Below, one piece after another: positions 10,048-21,619 of a stretch of DNA of 64,000 nucleotides. Each line of letters starts with the position of its first letter. Position 1 is the stretch's first letter. Below the pieces are notes generated by a model. It did no database searches. It was not told the DNA's origin and saw only the letters and a list, made by a program, of their open reading frames with translations. Source of the stretch: Primula veris (Eukaryota; Streptophyta; Magnoliopsida; Ericales; Primulaceae); assembly GCA_963682055.1 (NCBI GenBank), contig OY821745.1:26409342-26473341 (forward strand), written 5' to 3'. The position numbers were made by a program, and so were the translations under genes.

Positions 10048-11884
10048 TGGGTTACCAAGATCGCCCCCTTCTTTTAAACCTTGTTGATAGGTACATCATT
10101 GAGTTGTTTGAAGTACAAATTTTGGTCTCCAATTTTTTAGTCCTTACTCCTTTGACTTCTTAATTTCCAAGGGAACTAGATTTTTGATGTTTCATAGACC
10201 TCCCTTGGTTCTGTATTTTTGTTGATAAATCTTGAGTTACCTATATATAGATGAATTTTCTAACTTCTCTATTCTAAAATTTCATATTAAATAATTTGCT
10301 CTTAAGCTACTTTTGGATTTTCACGTGAGGGGCGGATTCACATAAGGGCATGGGATGGCACGTGCCGCCCCAATTTTTTGTCCAGATAAAACTACGAAAT
10401 TACCTCTGAGATATAATTGTTATTACGAGACTGTCATCATGTATATCTATCTATTTTAGCTGTGTTTTTATTCATTCCTTACTTTTGTTTCTTTGGAAGG
10501 TTATATTCTCTCTGTCAATTGACAATGGGACATCTTAATCCACTAAATCTAGGTTGTTTTCATCGAGTCTTTTCTTAATTGATGATTTATATTGGTACGT
10601 TCAGTTAGATGTTTTACTCAATTACTATTGAGGTATTTTCTTCACTTCTTTTTTCAATTGCCTATTTGCACCTTTTGTGAATTGAGGATAATTTAATTGT
10701 TAAATACTTTGTCTTTAGTTGTTTTATTATCTAACTTAGAGCCTGTGGTCAGAATCCCCTTATTGGTTTCATTATGCCTTCGACTGCTATTTGGGGATAA
10801 TATTGATCATTTCATTTAGGGTTTTGCGGCTTTGTCTTTACTGAAAAATCTTATGTTTGTTTTACTGCACTTGTAATGTTTTTAATAATAATATTTTAAT
10901 TAAGAGTGTTTTTCTTTCATTTATTTACAACTGTAATCTTATTCATTTTCTTGTTACTTAGTTTACTTGGTTTACTCTAATCTTATTAGAAAGTTTACAT
11001 GGTTTCTGTAAAAAAATAAAATGAAGTTGCAATGAAGGACAAAACATTTTATCTTTTTATCACATAAAAACCATCTAACAAACAGGTTCTTTCTCATCTT
11101 ACATCGCTCTTTAATTTGTATAGACTTGTCTTTTGGCAAGCTTTTGGCTGGAATTGATATCTAACAGGATCCATGGCTTTAGTCAATGGCGGTTTGCTGG
11201 TTGTCCATGTACATGGGTTGCCTTCGGTGTAAAGCCAAAGAATACTTTTGAAGGATAGAAGAACATGACTGTTTTAGTTTTGAAACGGCTAATTATAAGC
11301 TTTATGATTTCGATTCGCCTTTTAAATTTTCTAAAATGGTGCCCCCCAATATTAATTTTGTAGTTGCATCTTTCTGGAGTTCTAGTTTTTGTCAATTTGA
11401 TTTGTTCTAGAGTGGCTGACTTATTTCTTGGGTGTCGTAACAGTTGAGAAAATTCTTGGTTGACGTAGCTAACTTATTTTACTTGTGTGGTGCTTCATTT
11501 CAAATTCATACATTGGCTAAAAATAAGTGATTACTCCGTGCAATTAAAAAAAATACAAATGTATGAACTTATCTGCCAAAAAAATAGAACGATAAAGTTA
11601 TAGCCACAGAGCCACAGATCAAGTAATAAATTGTTTGATTAAATCATGTGTCCAAGACTCTAGACATATTGATATAAAAAATGTCCAGGGATGTTTTTTT
11701 AATGTAACCTTTTTCATTCTTTATATAGATAAATCTTAATTTCTTCGTCTACCTTTCTTTGTCTATGATTAAAATTATATCTTCAAGGTTATTAAAATTA
11801 TGTATGAGTATAAATTTAGCACCGAGTAGTTTCTTTCATCTTATACTTCTAATGATTATTAATGCTTATTTTTTATGTGTGCTT
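10048..11884. other. Non-coding stretch: rest of A1 plus unique sequence
   Basis: No convincing gene. It includes a GGCACGTGCC palindrome near 10358 and AT-rich sequence shared with 52510-54064 as far as 11276, then about 600 bases with no visible feature. Confidence 0.5.
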
Positions 11885-12021
11885 AGGAGGAGATGATGTC
11901 CCAAGAAAAAGCATTACTCGAAGAATTGTTTGTTGGATATCCGAAAGGTACAAAAGTTGAGAAAATAATTGTCCAAGGAGGAGATGATGTCCCAAGAAAA
12001 AGCATTACTCGAAGAATTGGA
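11885..12021 (+). repeat. 45-bp direct repeat at the left edge of the HD-Zip IV array
   Basis: The block starting AGGAGGAGATGATGTCCC occurs at 11885 and again 91 bases on at 11976. The second copy runs directly into HD-Zip IV SAD-like sequence at 12022. It therefore marks the breakpoint of array C1. The readable frame across it (11893-12105) joins an unrecognised N-terminal part to the SAD fragment. Confidence 0.75.
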
Positions 12022-13360
12022 TGTCTAATCAAAGATATGCCCAATGGATATTCAATGATAACTTCGGTTCATTTCGATGTGGATGAAGATAAAAACAATC
12101 ATTAGTTATTCACTCTATTTGTCCATTCAGTCCTTGCTTTTGGGGCAAAATGCATGATTACTATTCGAAAGAGGCATTGCCTAGATATGTGAAAGTATAA
12201 TCCAAGTAATGTTTTCCATCATTGAGATGTTGAGGCACTAACCCATTGTGAAATATTACAACCATTCTATTAGCCAGATTCAAAACCCTTATTATTCCCT
12301 CCATACTTATTCTCATTCTATTTGGAATGTAACGAGAACAAACTCTAGTTACATTTCAAATATAATGAGAATATGTATGGAAGGAAGAATAAGGATGTTG
12401 AAGCTAGCCAACAGAATGGTGGTAAGCTTCCACAATGGGGTTGGTGCCTTGGTAGCTCAGAGATGGACAATGTTATATGAAATTGGACTTTTAGATATTC
12501 AGACAATGGCTCTTTAGAATTGAAATAATGTTTTTCACCCCAAAATTAATGCTAGAATGGAGAATTAGCGTTTATGATGATCCTTTTTTTATCTTTATAC
12601 ACCTCGAAATGTAACACCCATGTATCACTGGATATACGTTGGGTATATATTTGATTATACATAGGAACGACTTCCTTTGGCATCTCTTTATTGCAATATT
12701 TGGTCGCAAATTATGGTCAAGAGAAATATCTATCAGGGTTCAACTTACATGGGAGTGGATAAAGTAGTATCTAAGATACACGCTCTCTCTAATCTTGACT
12801 AGTGGAGAAGCCACTTGAAAATCAGTATTGTTCATATGTAAAACTTAGTGTCGAGGGTTTGTATTGCTAGTTGATAAAACTTTCAGAGTTGTTGCTTTTC
12901 CAGCAAACACCGGAAAAAAATCTTGAACATTGAGCCTATTCCATGCATGATAATTTTAACAAAATCATTAGAGGTCATTTTTAAAAATAATGTTTCCTTC
13001 GAGGCTTCAATCCTAAGACATGTCGATCACGACCTTATTCCCCTCAAGTTCACAATTTCACTAAGAATGGGTGGGGAGGTGGTGTTTTCCAACAACCATA
13101 ACAGGTCGTCTATTTATGCTTTAAACAAAAACCAATCCATTCCTTATAACACACTCTCAAATAATTTCTCTTATTCTCTACATAAGTTGTCTCATGGACT
13201 GTCCCAAGTAAATCTAAGGGTCCAAATCTTTCCCCAAGACTGGCGTAATAAGAAAGTTACGTACTTATGAATTATTTATTTGAGGAGTAAAATAGAAATA
13301 TGTGTCCTTGTCTTTTAACTCATCAACCTTTTTTTTTTTACTGATTTTGTGTATATTTTA
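12022..13360. pseudogene. HD-Zip IV palindromic pseudogene unit C1-p1 (left arm truncated)
   Basis: HD-Zip IV proteins are plant epidermal transcription factors with homeodomain, zip-loop-zip, START and SAD regions. The left arm here keeps only the SAD motif on plus (CLIKDMPNGYSMITS, 12023-12105). The palindrome centre has a 14-nt spacer at 12334-12347 between GTAAC and GTTAC. Past it comes a plus-strand segment MLKLANRM...F..GV (from about 12397), matching the family block MLKLAQRM...F..GV. The right arm then carries START on the minus strand (about 13130 to 12800). All parts have stops and shifts. It corresponds to the right two-thirds of 31400-33420 in C2. Confidence 0.75.
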
Positions 13361-15790
13361 AAATATCCATTTTTATTAATGGAGAATTACAAACTCAAGA
13401 AAAAAGGTTGATAAGCTAATAGACCACTAGCACTTGTTGAATTTTACAATTAATTTTACGGTTCAAATATCTTCTACAGTACCAAATTTTCTTCTCCCTC
13501 TAGTCGTAGGGGAAAAACTTTAACCATTAAATCCACTTAGCCCATTCTATGAGCCAACTTATATAGAGAGCTAAGGAAAGTTCTTTTTGAAAGTGGTACC
13601 GGTCATGGAAGAGACAGTACTTATGGATCGAATGGATGACCCTTTATGGGTGTTGGACAGCACCATATCCCCAGTCATTCTCAATGAAATGGTGTATTTA
13701 ATGGGAATTAGGTCCAGACCGATAGATCTTAGGCCTATAAGCTCAAACGAAACAACTTTTCTTTAGAATGATCCATAACTATCTTGTTAGAATTCTCATG
13801 GACGAGGCGCAATGGTCTAGAGATTTTTTTCAGAAATTGTTGCAAGAGCTACCATTTTAGAAGTTGTATCAACTGGAGATCCACACACTCACCACCAAGA
13901 TTTACATCTGATTAATACTGACTTTCAGGTGACTTATCCACTAATCCATACTAGAGAGCCAATATATAAGATAGTGCTTTCACCACTCTGATGGGAGTTG
14001 GACCATGATCAATATTTTTCTTGACGATAATTGGTGACCAAATAATGCATCCAAAATATGCCAAATGAAGTCATGCGGATGTCTAATCGAATATATGCCC
14101 AATGGATATTCAATGATAACTTGGGTCGATTTCGATGTGCATTAAGATAAAAATGAACATTAGTCATACACTCTATCTGTCCGTTCAGGCCTTGCTTTTG
14201 GGGCAAAATGCATGATTACTATTCGAAATCGGCAATGCCTAGATATCTAAAAGTATAATTCCATGTAATATTGTCCATCACTGAGATGTTGAGACACTAA
14301 CCCATTGTGGAATATTACAACCATTCTATTAGATAGATTCAACATCCTTCTTATTCATTCCATACTTATTCTATTTCTATTTGGAATATTACAGGAACCA
14401 AGTTTAGGTACATTCCAAATACAATGAGAATATGTATGGAATGAACAAGAAGGATATTGAAGCTAGCTAACAGAATTGTGGTAATCTTCCACAATGGGGT
14501 TGGTGCCTTGACAGCTCAGGGATAGACAATGCTACATGTAATTGAAATTTTACATATTCAGACAATGTCTATTTAGAGTTGAAATCATGTGTTTCACCCC
14601 AAAAACAATGCTAGAATGGAGAATTGGCATGTATGATGATCATATTTTTATCTTTATACACATCAACATGTTGCACCCATGTATCACTGAATAACCATTG
14701 GGTATATATTTTATTATACATACGAACGGCTTTCTTTGGCATCTCTTGATTGCAATATTTGGTCGCAAGTTATGGTCAAGAGAAATATCTGTCATGGTTC
14801 AACTCCCATGAGGGTAAATAAAGAAATATGTTAGATATTGGCTCTCTCTAGTCTAGGCTAGTGGAGAAGCCACTTGAAAGTCTGTATTGATCATATGTAA
14901 AGCTTGGTGTTGAGAGTGTGTATTGCTAATTGATACAACTTTCAGAGTTGTAGCTCTTGCAGCAATTTCCAGAAAAAATCTTGACCATTGCACCTCATCC
15001 ATGAAAACTCTAACAAAATCGTTAGAGGTCATTCTTAAAAAGTATGTTACCTTAAAGGTTTCAAGACTGAGACATGTCGGTTCCGATTTGATTCCCTTCA
15101 AGTACGCAACTTCATTGAGAATGGATGAGGATGTGGTGTTTTCCAACAGTTATAACGGATCACCTATTAAGGCTATAAGCACAAACTATACCACTGCTTA
15201 TATCACACTTTCAAATAACTTTCCTTTATTCTCTATATCAATGGCTTATGGACTAGCCCAAGTAAGTCCAAGTGTCCAAGGCCATGTTTGTTTACATTAT
15301 TAGAAGGGAGATAAGACTAATTATCCCATTGGGTCCACTTAATAATTTGTTTGGGAAATAATTTACGAATTGGTATTAAAAGGGCTATTGGACTATTCCA
15401 TGTATAATAGGGGATATTAGTCATAAAAGTTCAGAGGTGGTATTATTAGTACCTATGCTTTGCACTATTTATATCATGTTACTAAGAGTACATGTTTATC
15501 CTATCTTAAAAACAAACATGACCTAAGTGTTTCACACAGGACTGGCGGAATAAGAAAGTTCGGTAATGCTGAATTAATTTTTTAAGGCGTAAAATCGATT
15601 GTAAAATCCAACAAGGGTCCTTGGCCTTTTAACTCAGCAACCCTTTTCTTGATTTTTTCACTCTCCATCAATAAAAATCGAAGTTGTTCAAATGACAATT
15701 TTCTTTCATATGTTGAACCAGTGCAAACAAGAGTTGTCATTCTTAAGTGCTTCCCTTAAAATTGTGTTGACAATCGAGTTCATTAATAAT
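13361..15790. pseudogene. HD-Zip IV palindromic pseudogene unit C1-p2
   Basis: A full S-T'/T-S' palindrome. The plus arm (13361-14388) reads from the end of the zip region (ENYKLKKK) through START (MDDPLWVLDSTISPVILNEM..., about 13620-13990) to SAD (14070-14160) and RSGLAFGAK. The centre is at about 14382-14407. The minus arm runs from about 15790 back to 14407 with the same order; its START is open for 97 codons at 14853-15146 (TTFKVTYFLRMTSNDFVRV-like core, HQALHMINTDFQVASPL). The zip-to-START coding sequence shows no introns. Stops and frameshifts occur in both arms. A small MITE interrupts the minus arm at 15279-15524. Confidence 0.78.
15279..15524. mobile_element. Small MITE in the minus arm of C1-p2
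   Basis: Ends GGCCATGTTTGTTT and AAACAAACATGACC form a 14-bp imperfect terminal inverted repeat. Other minus arms, for example 13230 and 31270, lack it. The same insertion is at 35325-35570, so it predates duplication of C1 and C2. The target duplication is unclear (perhaps AAG). Confidence 0.7.
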
Positions 15791-16434
15791 ATTAGAAAGT
15801 GTTGTGTATAATTGGTTTGTTAATAATTTAAGTATATTTAGTTGAGTACTTGTTTTTAAAATATGTTTTAATTAACTTAGGCTTCTTCGTATTGTTAAAA
15901 CACAAGTTATTCGGCTGTGTTACACCCTTAATAGCAAAGCTAAGCTATCAAACATTGGTTTATCCCAATGGAAGTTACATTATACAGTAAATCACAGTCA
16001 AATAATAAGTAGACCGCGAAGGTATACCACTTTGTAATTTGTCAGATAAATAGTCTTCCTTCCTATCTGACATCAGTAATTGTCCGAAGAACACGGTCAT
16101 GTTATGTGGTGGCACATAACTATTTTGAACACCCGTTGTTTCACTTTCATGCTTAGTTAGAAAGACCTTAGAATATTGTCTAGCTGGCTATAGTAGTTTT
16201 TTTCTCTTTCAAACGGAGATGATTAGGCAAGTGATGGTTACATAAAATGAATTTACCAATATTTATTTATTTTATAATTGGGAGGGGAAATCCACATCAT
16301 TTTAAATTTTTTATTGGAAAATGGAAAAGTGGGGGAAACCGCAAAACGAAAAGATGTATCTGTTACAAATGTAAAAAGATAAATTACAAACATAATATAA
16401 GCAAAGACAAATCAAAGTATTTACTTTATCTTAC

Positions 16435-16567
16435 CCAGGTTAAGGTAAAAACCTCTGAATTATAGAAACGCAATGAATGACCTTTTCCTAATCCGGATTG
16501 ACACCATTTCTCATGGATGTTGTACTCGTCTGTCTTCTCAAAATACTTCTCAACCGTTTCAAATAAC
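16435..16567 (-). pseudogene. Exon of unrecognised minus-strand gene, copy X1
   Basis: A 133-nt open segment encodes LFETVEKYFEKTDEYNIHEK... then WCQSGLGKGHSLRFYNSEVF. It is bounded by a good acceptor (TGCATCAG before 16567) and donor (CCTGG/GTAAGA at 16434). About 300 bases upstream lies a short ATG exon (16864-16888, MKAVAYQA) followed by GTACGT. Downstream, near 15970-16100, is a further open stretch (VFFGQLLMSDRKEDYLSDKL) that could be a last exon. The E2 copy at 40685-40817 has the same length. The Y copies at 22218-22360 and in E2 are 10 nt longer and shifted. I do not recognise the family. Exon phases do not join simply, so this is probably a decayed gene. Confidence 0.45.
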
Positions 16568-16863
16568 CTGATGCAGAGCCAAAAATAACATTCAGAGAAC
16601 GAATATTTAACTTCAAGAAGATAAAGAAAATCTCATAATTTTTTGACAAAAAAGATTATAAGTAACTAATTAGGGCTGAAGGTTAAACCAGTCATCCATT
16701 TTCCCCCTTAACTTTATGTTTCCTGTAATAATTTTTGATAGTTTTGAAAAACAAATTGATACTGAAAGGCTTAAAAGAGACTTTGCCCCTCGTTTCGAGG
16801 AAACAAGTAAATTTTTGTTGACAAAAAACGATTAAAAACATTACGATGAGCGCGGGTACGTAC

Positions 16864-16888
16864 CAGCTTGATAGGCAACCGCTTTCAT
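16864..16888 (-). pseudogene. Putative first coding exon MKAVAYQA of the same gene, copy X1
   Basis: ATG at 16886-16888 follows a CT-rich leader and is followed by a GT donor at 16863. The same ATG context recurs in all four paralogous places (for example near 22648 in Y1 and in E2), which suggests a real ancestral start. Confidence 0.35.
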
Positions 16889-17604
16889 CTTAGCCGCTGA
16901 AGTATAAATACTAAAAAGTTTTAGAGAGAGAGAGGATTGTTTGTTAGGGTAAACTACAGACTTTTAATAGCGGTGTTCTTTTAGAATTTTAGGTCAAACT
17001 GAAAATGAAACAAAGAAAATGATAACAAATTCGATTTTCACTTTTTTCAAACCCTTATCTACAGCCGTCAGGTAGTGTAATCTTTACATTATGATATATT
17101 CTACTTTTGTTTCTCTTTCTTTGAGAATATAGGTTTCTCTTTTTCATCATAGCTAGTAAACAAATCAAAATTAAGAGCCAGATACATAAAAATTTATTTG
17201 TTTCCTTTATTACTTTCCTGTCTTTTTATGATTTCCTTTTCAGCACTTTATTTCCTTATCTGAATTTAAATTTTGTTGTACTTGTTACTTGGGGTTTTTA
17301 ATCCACATTAAATTTTTTTATAATAGAATTTGAATGTGGGTTCCCCATCTTAAATAAATAATAAAAAAGGGGAAATTTCTTTTAAACCATAATCTAAAAT
17401 AGGCGTGGACCAAGTTCTCCGACATACATGATACATCTACTTGGTTTATATAAATGACAACGAAAATCATGCATGTTGCTAAAAAGTTTCCCATAAAAGC
17501 GGTAATTTTAAAAAATTGACGTTCCCATAAAAGCGAAGACCTAGTTCCCTTTAAAATGTAAATGCATAATCTACCGCAACTATAAGTATAACAAAAGTCT
17601 AAGT

Positions 17605-18385
17605 TCCCACCCAAAGTACAACTTGCATCTTGTTTTTTAAAAAAAGAAAAGAGTACTACTGAATTGACAATTCAAAAATTGGAGACCATCATATAAAACA
17701 TTTTTTAAGTTTCATACCCTGTTTTTTTAAGTAGATAGAAGGTACCGTTTTAAAAAAATCAATTAGATTTTCATACCCCTATAAAAATAGGCTTCACTCA
17801 TATTTTACCTCATTATTAATTCTATCTCTAGAAAATCACACCCATCACCGCCCCCGCTACGTCAACGGAGCTCCGCCACCAATACCTCATGTGTCTCACT
17901 AGATTGATTGATCTTTCTACCGAAACCCTAGATGGCATCTACAATGATCATAATTGAGACTAATTGCTGGTTGGACGTCCGCCAACTCGACTAGGACATT
18001 TGGAAAATTTAGTCAAAGAAAAAAAATTGTTTCTATGAAAAAATCAAAAATTGATTGAATATATCATAAAATTGAAAGTATTTCGAATTCTATCAAACGA
18101 AATTCGTGATATGCTACTCAAAAATGAGAATGCTCAAAAAAAAAATTGTTAGGGCTTTGGTTTAAATGTTATGAGAGAGAGTGAGGTAGAGAGGAGAGCG
18201 GCTTAGTGAGTGGGGAGAGGGAGTATAAGTTTTCTATTTATATCTAGGGTAAAAGTAGTGAAAAGTAGTGATTAAAAAAAAATTAGTTTTTTCAGAGTTT
18301 ACAAAAAGTCCCATGAATATTATAAACTATCCAAATTAACCATAATAATTTAGAAGTGACATAAAAAAAAATTCAGAATATTACA
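17605..18385. other. Upstream non-coding part of X1
   Basis: AT-rich, with CGCCCCCGCTACGTC-like sequence near 17850 and an ACCCTAGATGG-like leader near 17925 that is also present in Y1 (23660). No coding frame is supported. Similarity with E2 (42487-43041) ends at 18385. Confidence 0.4.
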
Positions 18386-19900
18386 AAAAAGACCCCAAAT
18401 ATCTGAAATCCTACACTTTTTCCCGAACGACTAGTCGCCGATTAGTCGCGACTAGTCAGAATAGTCACTGGTTAGATCCCCACTGCCCTGTGATCGACCA
18501 ACGATTTCTGGAACATTGTTGGAAGCAGAAGTGGAATGAAGATGAAGAACTGGTTTGAGGAGAGACAAGGGAGAGAAAAGAAAGAAGAAATTGTGCCCCA
18601 AGTGAAAATGGAAAAGTCTGGAAGCGAGAGAGACGTTGTCCCATGAGTTTTCTTCTTTTTTACCAAGTTTGATGTATTTAGTCCTCAAGTTTGTTGTGAT
18701 GCCAAATCTGTAGGAGCTTTTATTTGCTTAATTTCTGGTACTGCCTTGTTAAATTGTTTGCACTTTAATTGTGGGTTTTCATCTTTGTTTATTATTAATT
18801 ATTCACCTACGTAGATGTAACACGAATATTAGCAGGGTAGTGTCTGGTGTGTACTAGAATGGGCTTGTGACATTTCTTACTACGGAAGTGGTGACATATT
18901 TGCATTAACAACAATGTTTCCATTAGCATAGCTAAACCGAGGGTGGTCATAATTTCCTGGAACATAAGACTTCTTTTCCCAAGGCTAGTTGTAAGCTTGC
19001 TCAGGTCGTCGGTAATTGCCTCTCCCACCAAATACTGAGTGCACATTACGTCCTGCTTAAGAAGGTTGCACAGAAGCGATTTTTGATAGTGTGTGTATTG
19101 TTGCGGATGTAGATTAAAGGTACCGAACACGTTAGGGCTATGGAGAGAATCAGTGTCTGAAGGTGGAATCTCCCGACCTCTAAGTTATTCGGCCAATTTC
19201 TCAAAGTAAGTGACACACTAATCTAAATGATAGTTGAGTATCTCACCAACGTAGTGTGAGATGACCACATGTTTCATGTGAGTGGGAAAGACGAAGTAAT
19301 AAAAGAGTCGGCAGTTCATATGCAAATCCATGATGAGGACACTCTCTCTAAAGATCTGTGAAATGCTCCCATGCTTCATAAAAAAAATCTCTTTACAGCT
19401 AACCTTTTGTTGTTGCAACGCCATTATACATTTTGCACGAAAGAATTTATTGAGAAACAATTGAGGGAGAGCTTCCTAGAAATAGATCGAATGGGGAGAC
19501 AGAATATTGTACCAAACCTTCATCTTCCAGTTAGGGAGAATGGAAATAACCACATACAATTCCAGCTTCCACCCGTCGGTTAGAGTTCAAGTCACATGCA
19601 ACATTAGAGTCGGCGAGATGCTTGTACGAAATATCTAAATGAGCTCATTCGAAATGAGTGATTCAATTTAAAAGACTCCATTTTATAGCATAGCCGAACT
19701 CCGCTTCAAATGTGAGAACAAGACAAGAGGTCATGTTCTTTATTGTGGAGTAGAGAGTTAGTAACGTAAGTTAGACCTAGGGTGAGCTTGTTCCTGCTCT
19801 TTGGGATCATGGCTATCCTCAATATTAATACGGTTTTATGGATAACAGGGATCCGCTGGAATTGGTTGTTCATGTTCTTCAGTAATTGGTTGGCACAGCC
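18386..19900 (-). other. E1-specific block with uncertain coding-like remnants
   Basis: This block is absent from E2. On the minus strand, 18890-19040 reads GGRGNYRRPEQAYN*PWEKKSYVPGNYDH and on to NGNIVVNANMSPLP, interrupted by stops; part of it (TTCTTTTCCCAAGG context) also occurs at 23990. The frames at 18807-19130 and 19218-19460 are not recognisable. It looks like old retrotransposed or TE-derived coding sequence. Confidence 0.3.
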
Positions 19901-19908
19901 TAAATAAT

Positions 19909-20337
19909 AGACTTTTTAAATGGACTAGTGATTTTTCATTTAAAATTGAATATTTGATAGCCTCTGTTTGGGTCAGGCTTCCTCACTTGCCATTGAGTTT
20001 CTGTTATCAATCTTATTTGAAAGCTCTTATCCATGCTCTTGGTTATAAATATTTGGATTCGGATCTTGCTACTCTCACCCATGCTAGACCCATGTATGCT
20101 AGAATTTGTGTGGAAATGGACTTGTCTATGGCTAGGGAAGATTCTGTTTGGATAGGTATATCCACAGAGAATGAGGAGGGTTTTTGGCAAAAGGTTGAGT
20201 ATGAAAATTTTCCTAAGTATTGTAATACTTACTTTCTTCAGGGGCATGACAGGTATAATTGTAAAAAACACATTTCTGGGAATAGTAACAACGTGGATGA
20301 TAGAGTGGTGAAGACTACTAATACATTTCAGTTATAA
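19909..20337 (+). pseudogene. LINE ORF1 fragment (DUF4283 plus zinc-knuckle region)
   Basis: The frame reads RLFKWTSDFSFKIEYL, IASVWVRLPHLPLSF, ...YARICVEMDLS, then GFWQKVEYENFPKYC and ...GHDRYNC. This is the usual order of the DUF4283 domain and zf-CCHC_4 knuckle of plant L1-type ORF1 proteins. The knuckle is degraded (YCNTYFLQGHDRYNC keeps C..., H, C). It is truncated at both sides, with no RT nearby. Confidence 0.7.
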
Positions 20338-20339
20338 TT

Positions 20340-21000
20340 GTAAAAAACACATTTCAGGGTTTTTTACTCCTGCTTAAATTCTGAATTTATGGGTGTTGAT
20401 TCCACCTTTGTTAATGATAAAAAAAAAAGACATCATGACCTTAGTTCTACAGCTATATGATGTATTTGTAAATTTTGGGTACGTTTGTTATCAGATTTTT
20501 TGACAAAAAAACTGATTTTTAAAATCAAAAAATACAGCGAAAAGATGAATTATGGATTTTTGAATTATTTTGACTAAAAATCTGGATTTTAAGAATATAA
20601 AAAAATCATAGTAGCCAAACACTTACTAAAAAATATGGATTTTCTAAATACAAAAATCCAAAAATCACCACAAAAAATCTGATAACAAATACACCCTTTA
20701 TCTAAATCAATTAATCTGTTAAGAAGGTTCAAACTTCTTATCAGATTAGGTTTATTTTAGGTGGAATATGTTGGTTACTATTTCAGTGTTTGATATTAAG
20801 CTTGCCGTTAAAAAAAAAAATGCTTTTTTTTTATGAATGGTGGAAAAACCCCACTTTTATTAATAGATTGAGAGGGCACATGTTAAGGTAAACCTAAAAA
20901 GCAATAACTATCTACATAATAATACTCATTTAATTAACAATGCGTAACACTAAGATAATCATTATAATTAAAATATTTCAAAATTTAATATATAGAATAT
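20340..21000. other. Non-coding stretch with a LINE-type 3' tail
   Basis: AT-rich. At 20821-20870 the minus strand carries ATTAATAAAAGTGGGG, like the tail at 39183-39213, suggesting another LINE 3' end in reverse orientation. Near 20490-20690 there is an inverted AT-rich patch (GATTTTTGACAAAAA / AAAATCTGATAAC). No gene. Confidence 0.35.
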
Positions 21001-21338
21001 ATTTGGACATATGAGTTGGGAGAAGGGACTGAGTTGCAGCTAAGTGCATAGCAAATTAGGGCACCAAAATAACACCCTCTAGTGCTTTTATGATACACAT
21101 ATGAGAGAAAATGAAGAGCTCCTACATTTTTTATATTTTTGAAAACAAATAAAGTGTTTCTTGTTGCAATACATAAAAGATAAGTTATACCAAACCTAAT
21201 ACGTGTCATTTCCCAAATTGAAAACAAGATGATAGCATAAAGTACAATAAACTCAAACTGAACGAGAATCCAATTAAAGAGGTTAAAATGATAACTACTG
21301 AACATAATAGTAACCAGCACATAATTAAGCTTCAATTT

Positions 21339-21619
21339 CTAATCTTTTTCTTCCTCTTCACTGCCTTCCTCCTCATCATGGACCACTGACTTGGATTTGT
21401 CAGACTCCTCGTCATCATCCGCACCGCCCTGGGTATGTTTCTTGTTGTAGGCTGCCATGGTTTTATCGTAATCTTTCTTGCGCTTATCTGCCTTATCCTG
21501 GAATGGAGCTTTCTCAGCATCAGACATTGACTTCCATTTGTCTCCACCGCTTTAGCAACAACAGCCACCGATTTGTTGCTAGGATTATTCACCTTGAACT
21601 CCTGTCTGAATCTTTCCAT
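21339..21619 (-). pseudogene. HMGB (high mobility group box) pseudogene, E1 copy
   Basis: Plant HMGB proteins bind DNA as chromatin architectural factors. The minus strand encodes the back part of an HMG box (MERFRQEFK..NPSNKSVAVVA, then after a one-base shift near 21545 DKWKSMSDAEKAPFQDK and DKTMAAYNKK), followed by the acidic tail (DEESDKS...EEEGSEEEE) and a 3' UTR-like region down to about 21000. The start of the box (FFVF region) is missing and no introns interrupt what remains, so a truncated processed copy is likely. The E2 copy at 43688-43968 has the same shift; the lesion predates the duplication. Confidence 0.8.

Larger units (their letters stand above)
7463..11276. repeat. Segmental duplication A, copy A1 (sister A2 at 51309-54064)
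   Basis: Near-continuous similarity to A2 starts exactly at the retroelement junction and fades at about 11276, where A1 continues TTTTAGTTTTGAAACGG and A2 diverges. A1 carries the solo LTR at 8635-10012; A2 lacks it but has the TRIM at 53456. Apart from an old CACTA end and a tRNA-like patch, I see no gene in it. Confidence 0.9.

Noticed and set aside
12248..12517. 89-codon plus frame (also 32321-32590) as a gene
   Set aside because: It crosses a palindrome centre; only the MLKLANRM part is homologous coding sequence, the rest is antisense of the other arm.
17318..17614. 98-codon minus frame, longer in E2 (41537-41860), as a small membrane protein gene
   Set aside because: It lies in the upstream non-coding part of the X segment, the Y paralogue is not open, and the residue pattern looks like AT-rich composition.
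21339..21527. Functional small HMGB gene starting at SDAEKAPF
   Set aside because: It lacks most of the HMG box, has a frameshift directly upstream, and the same lesion is in the duplicate.
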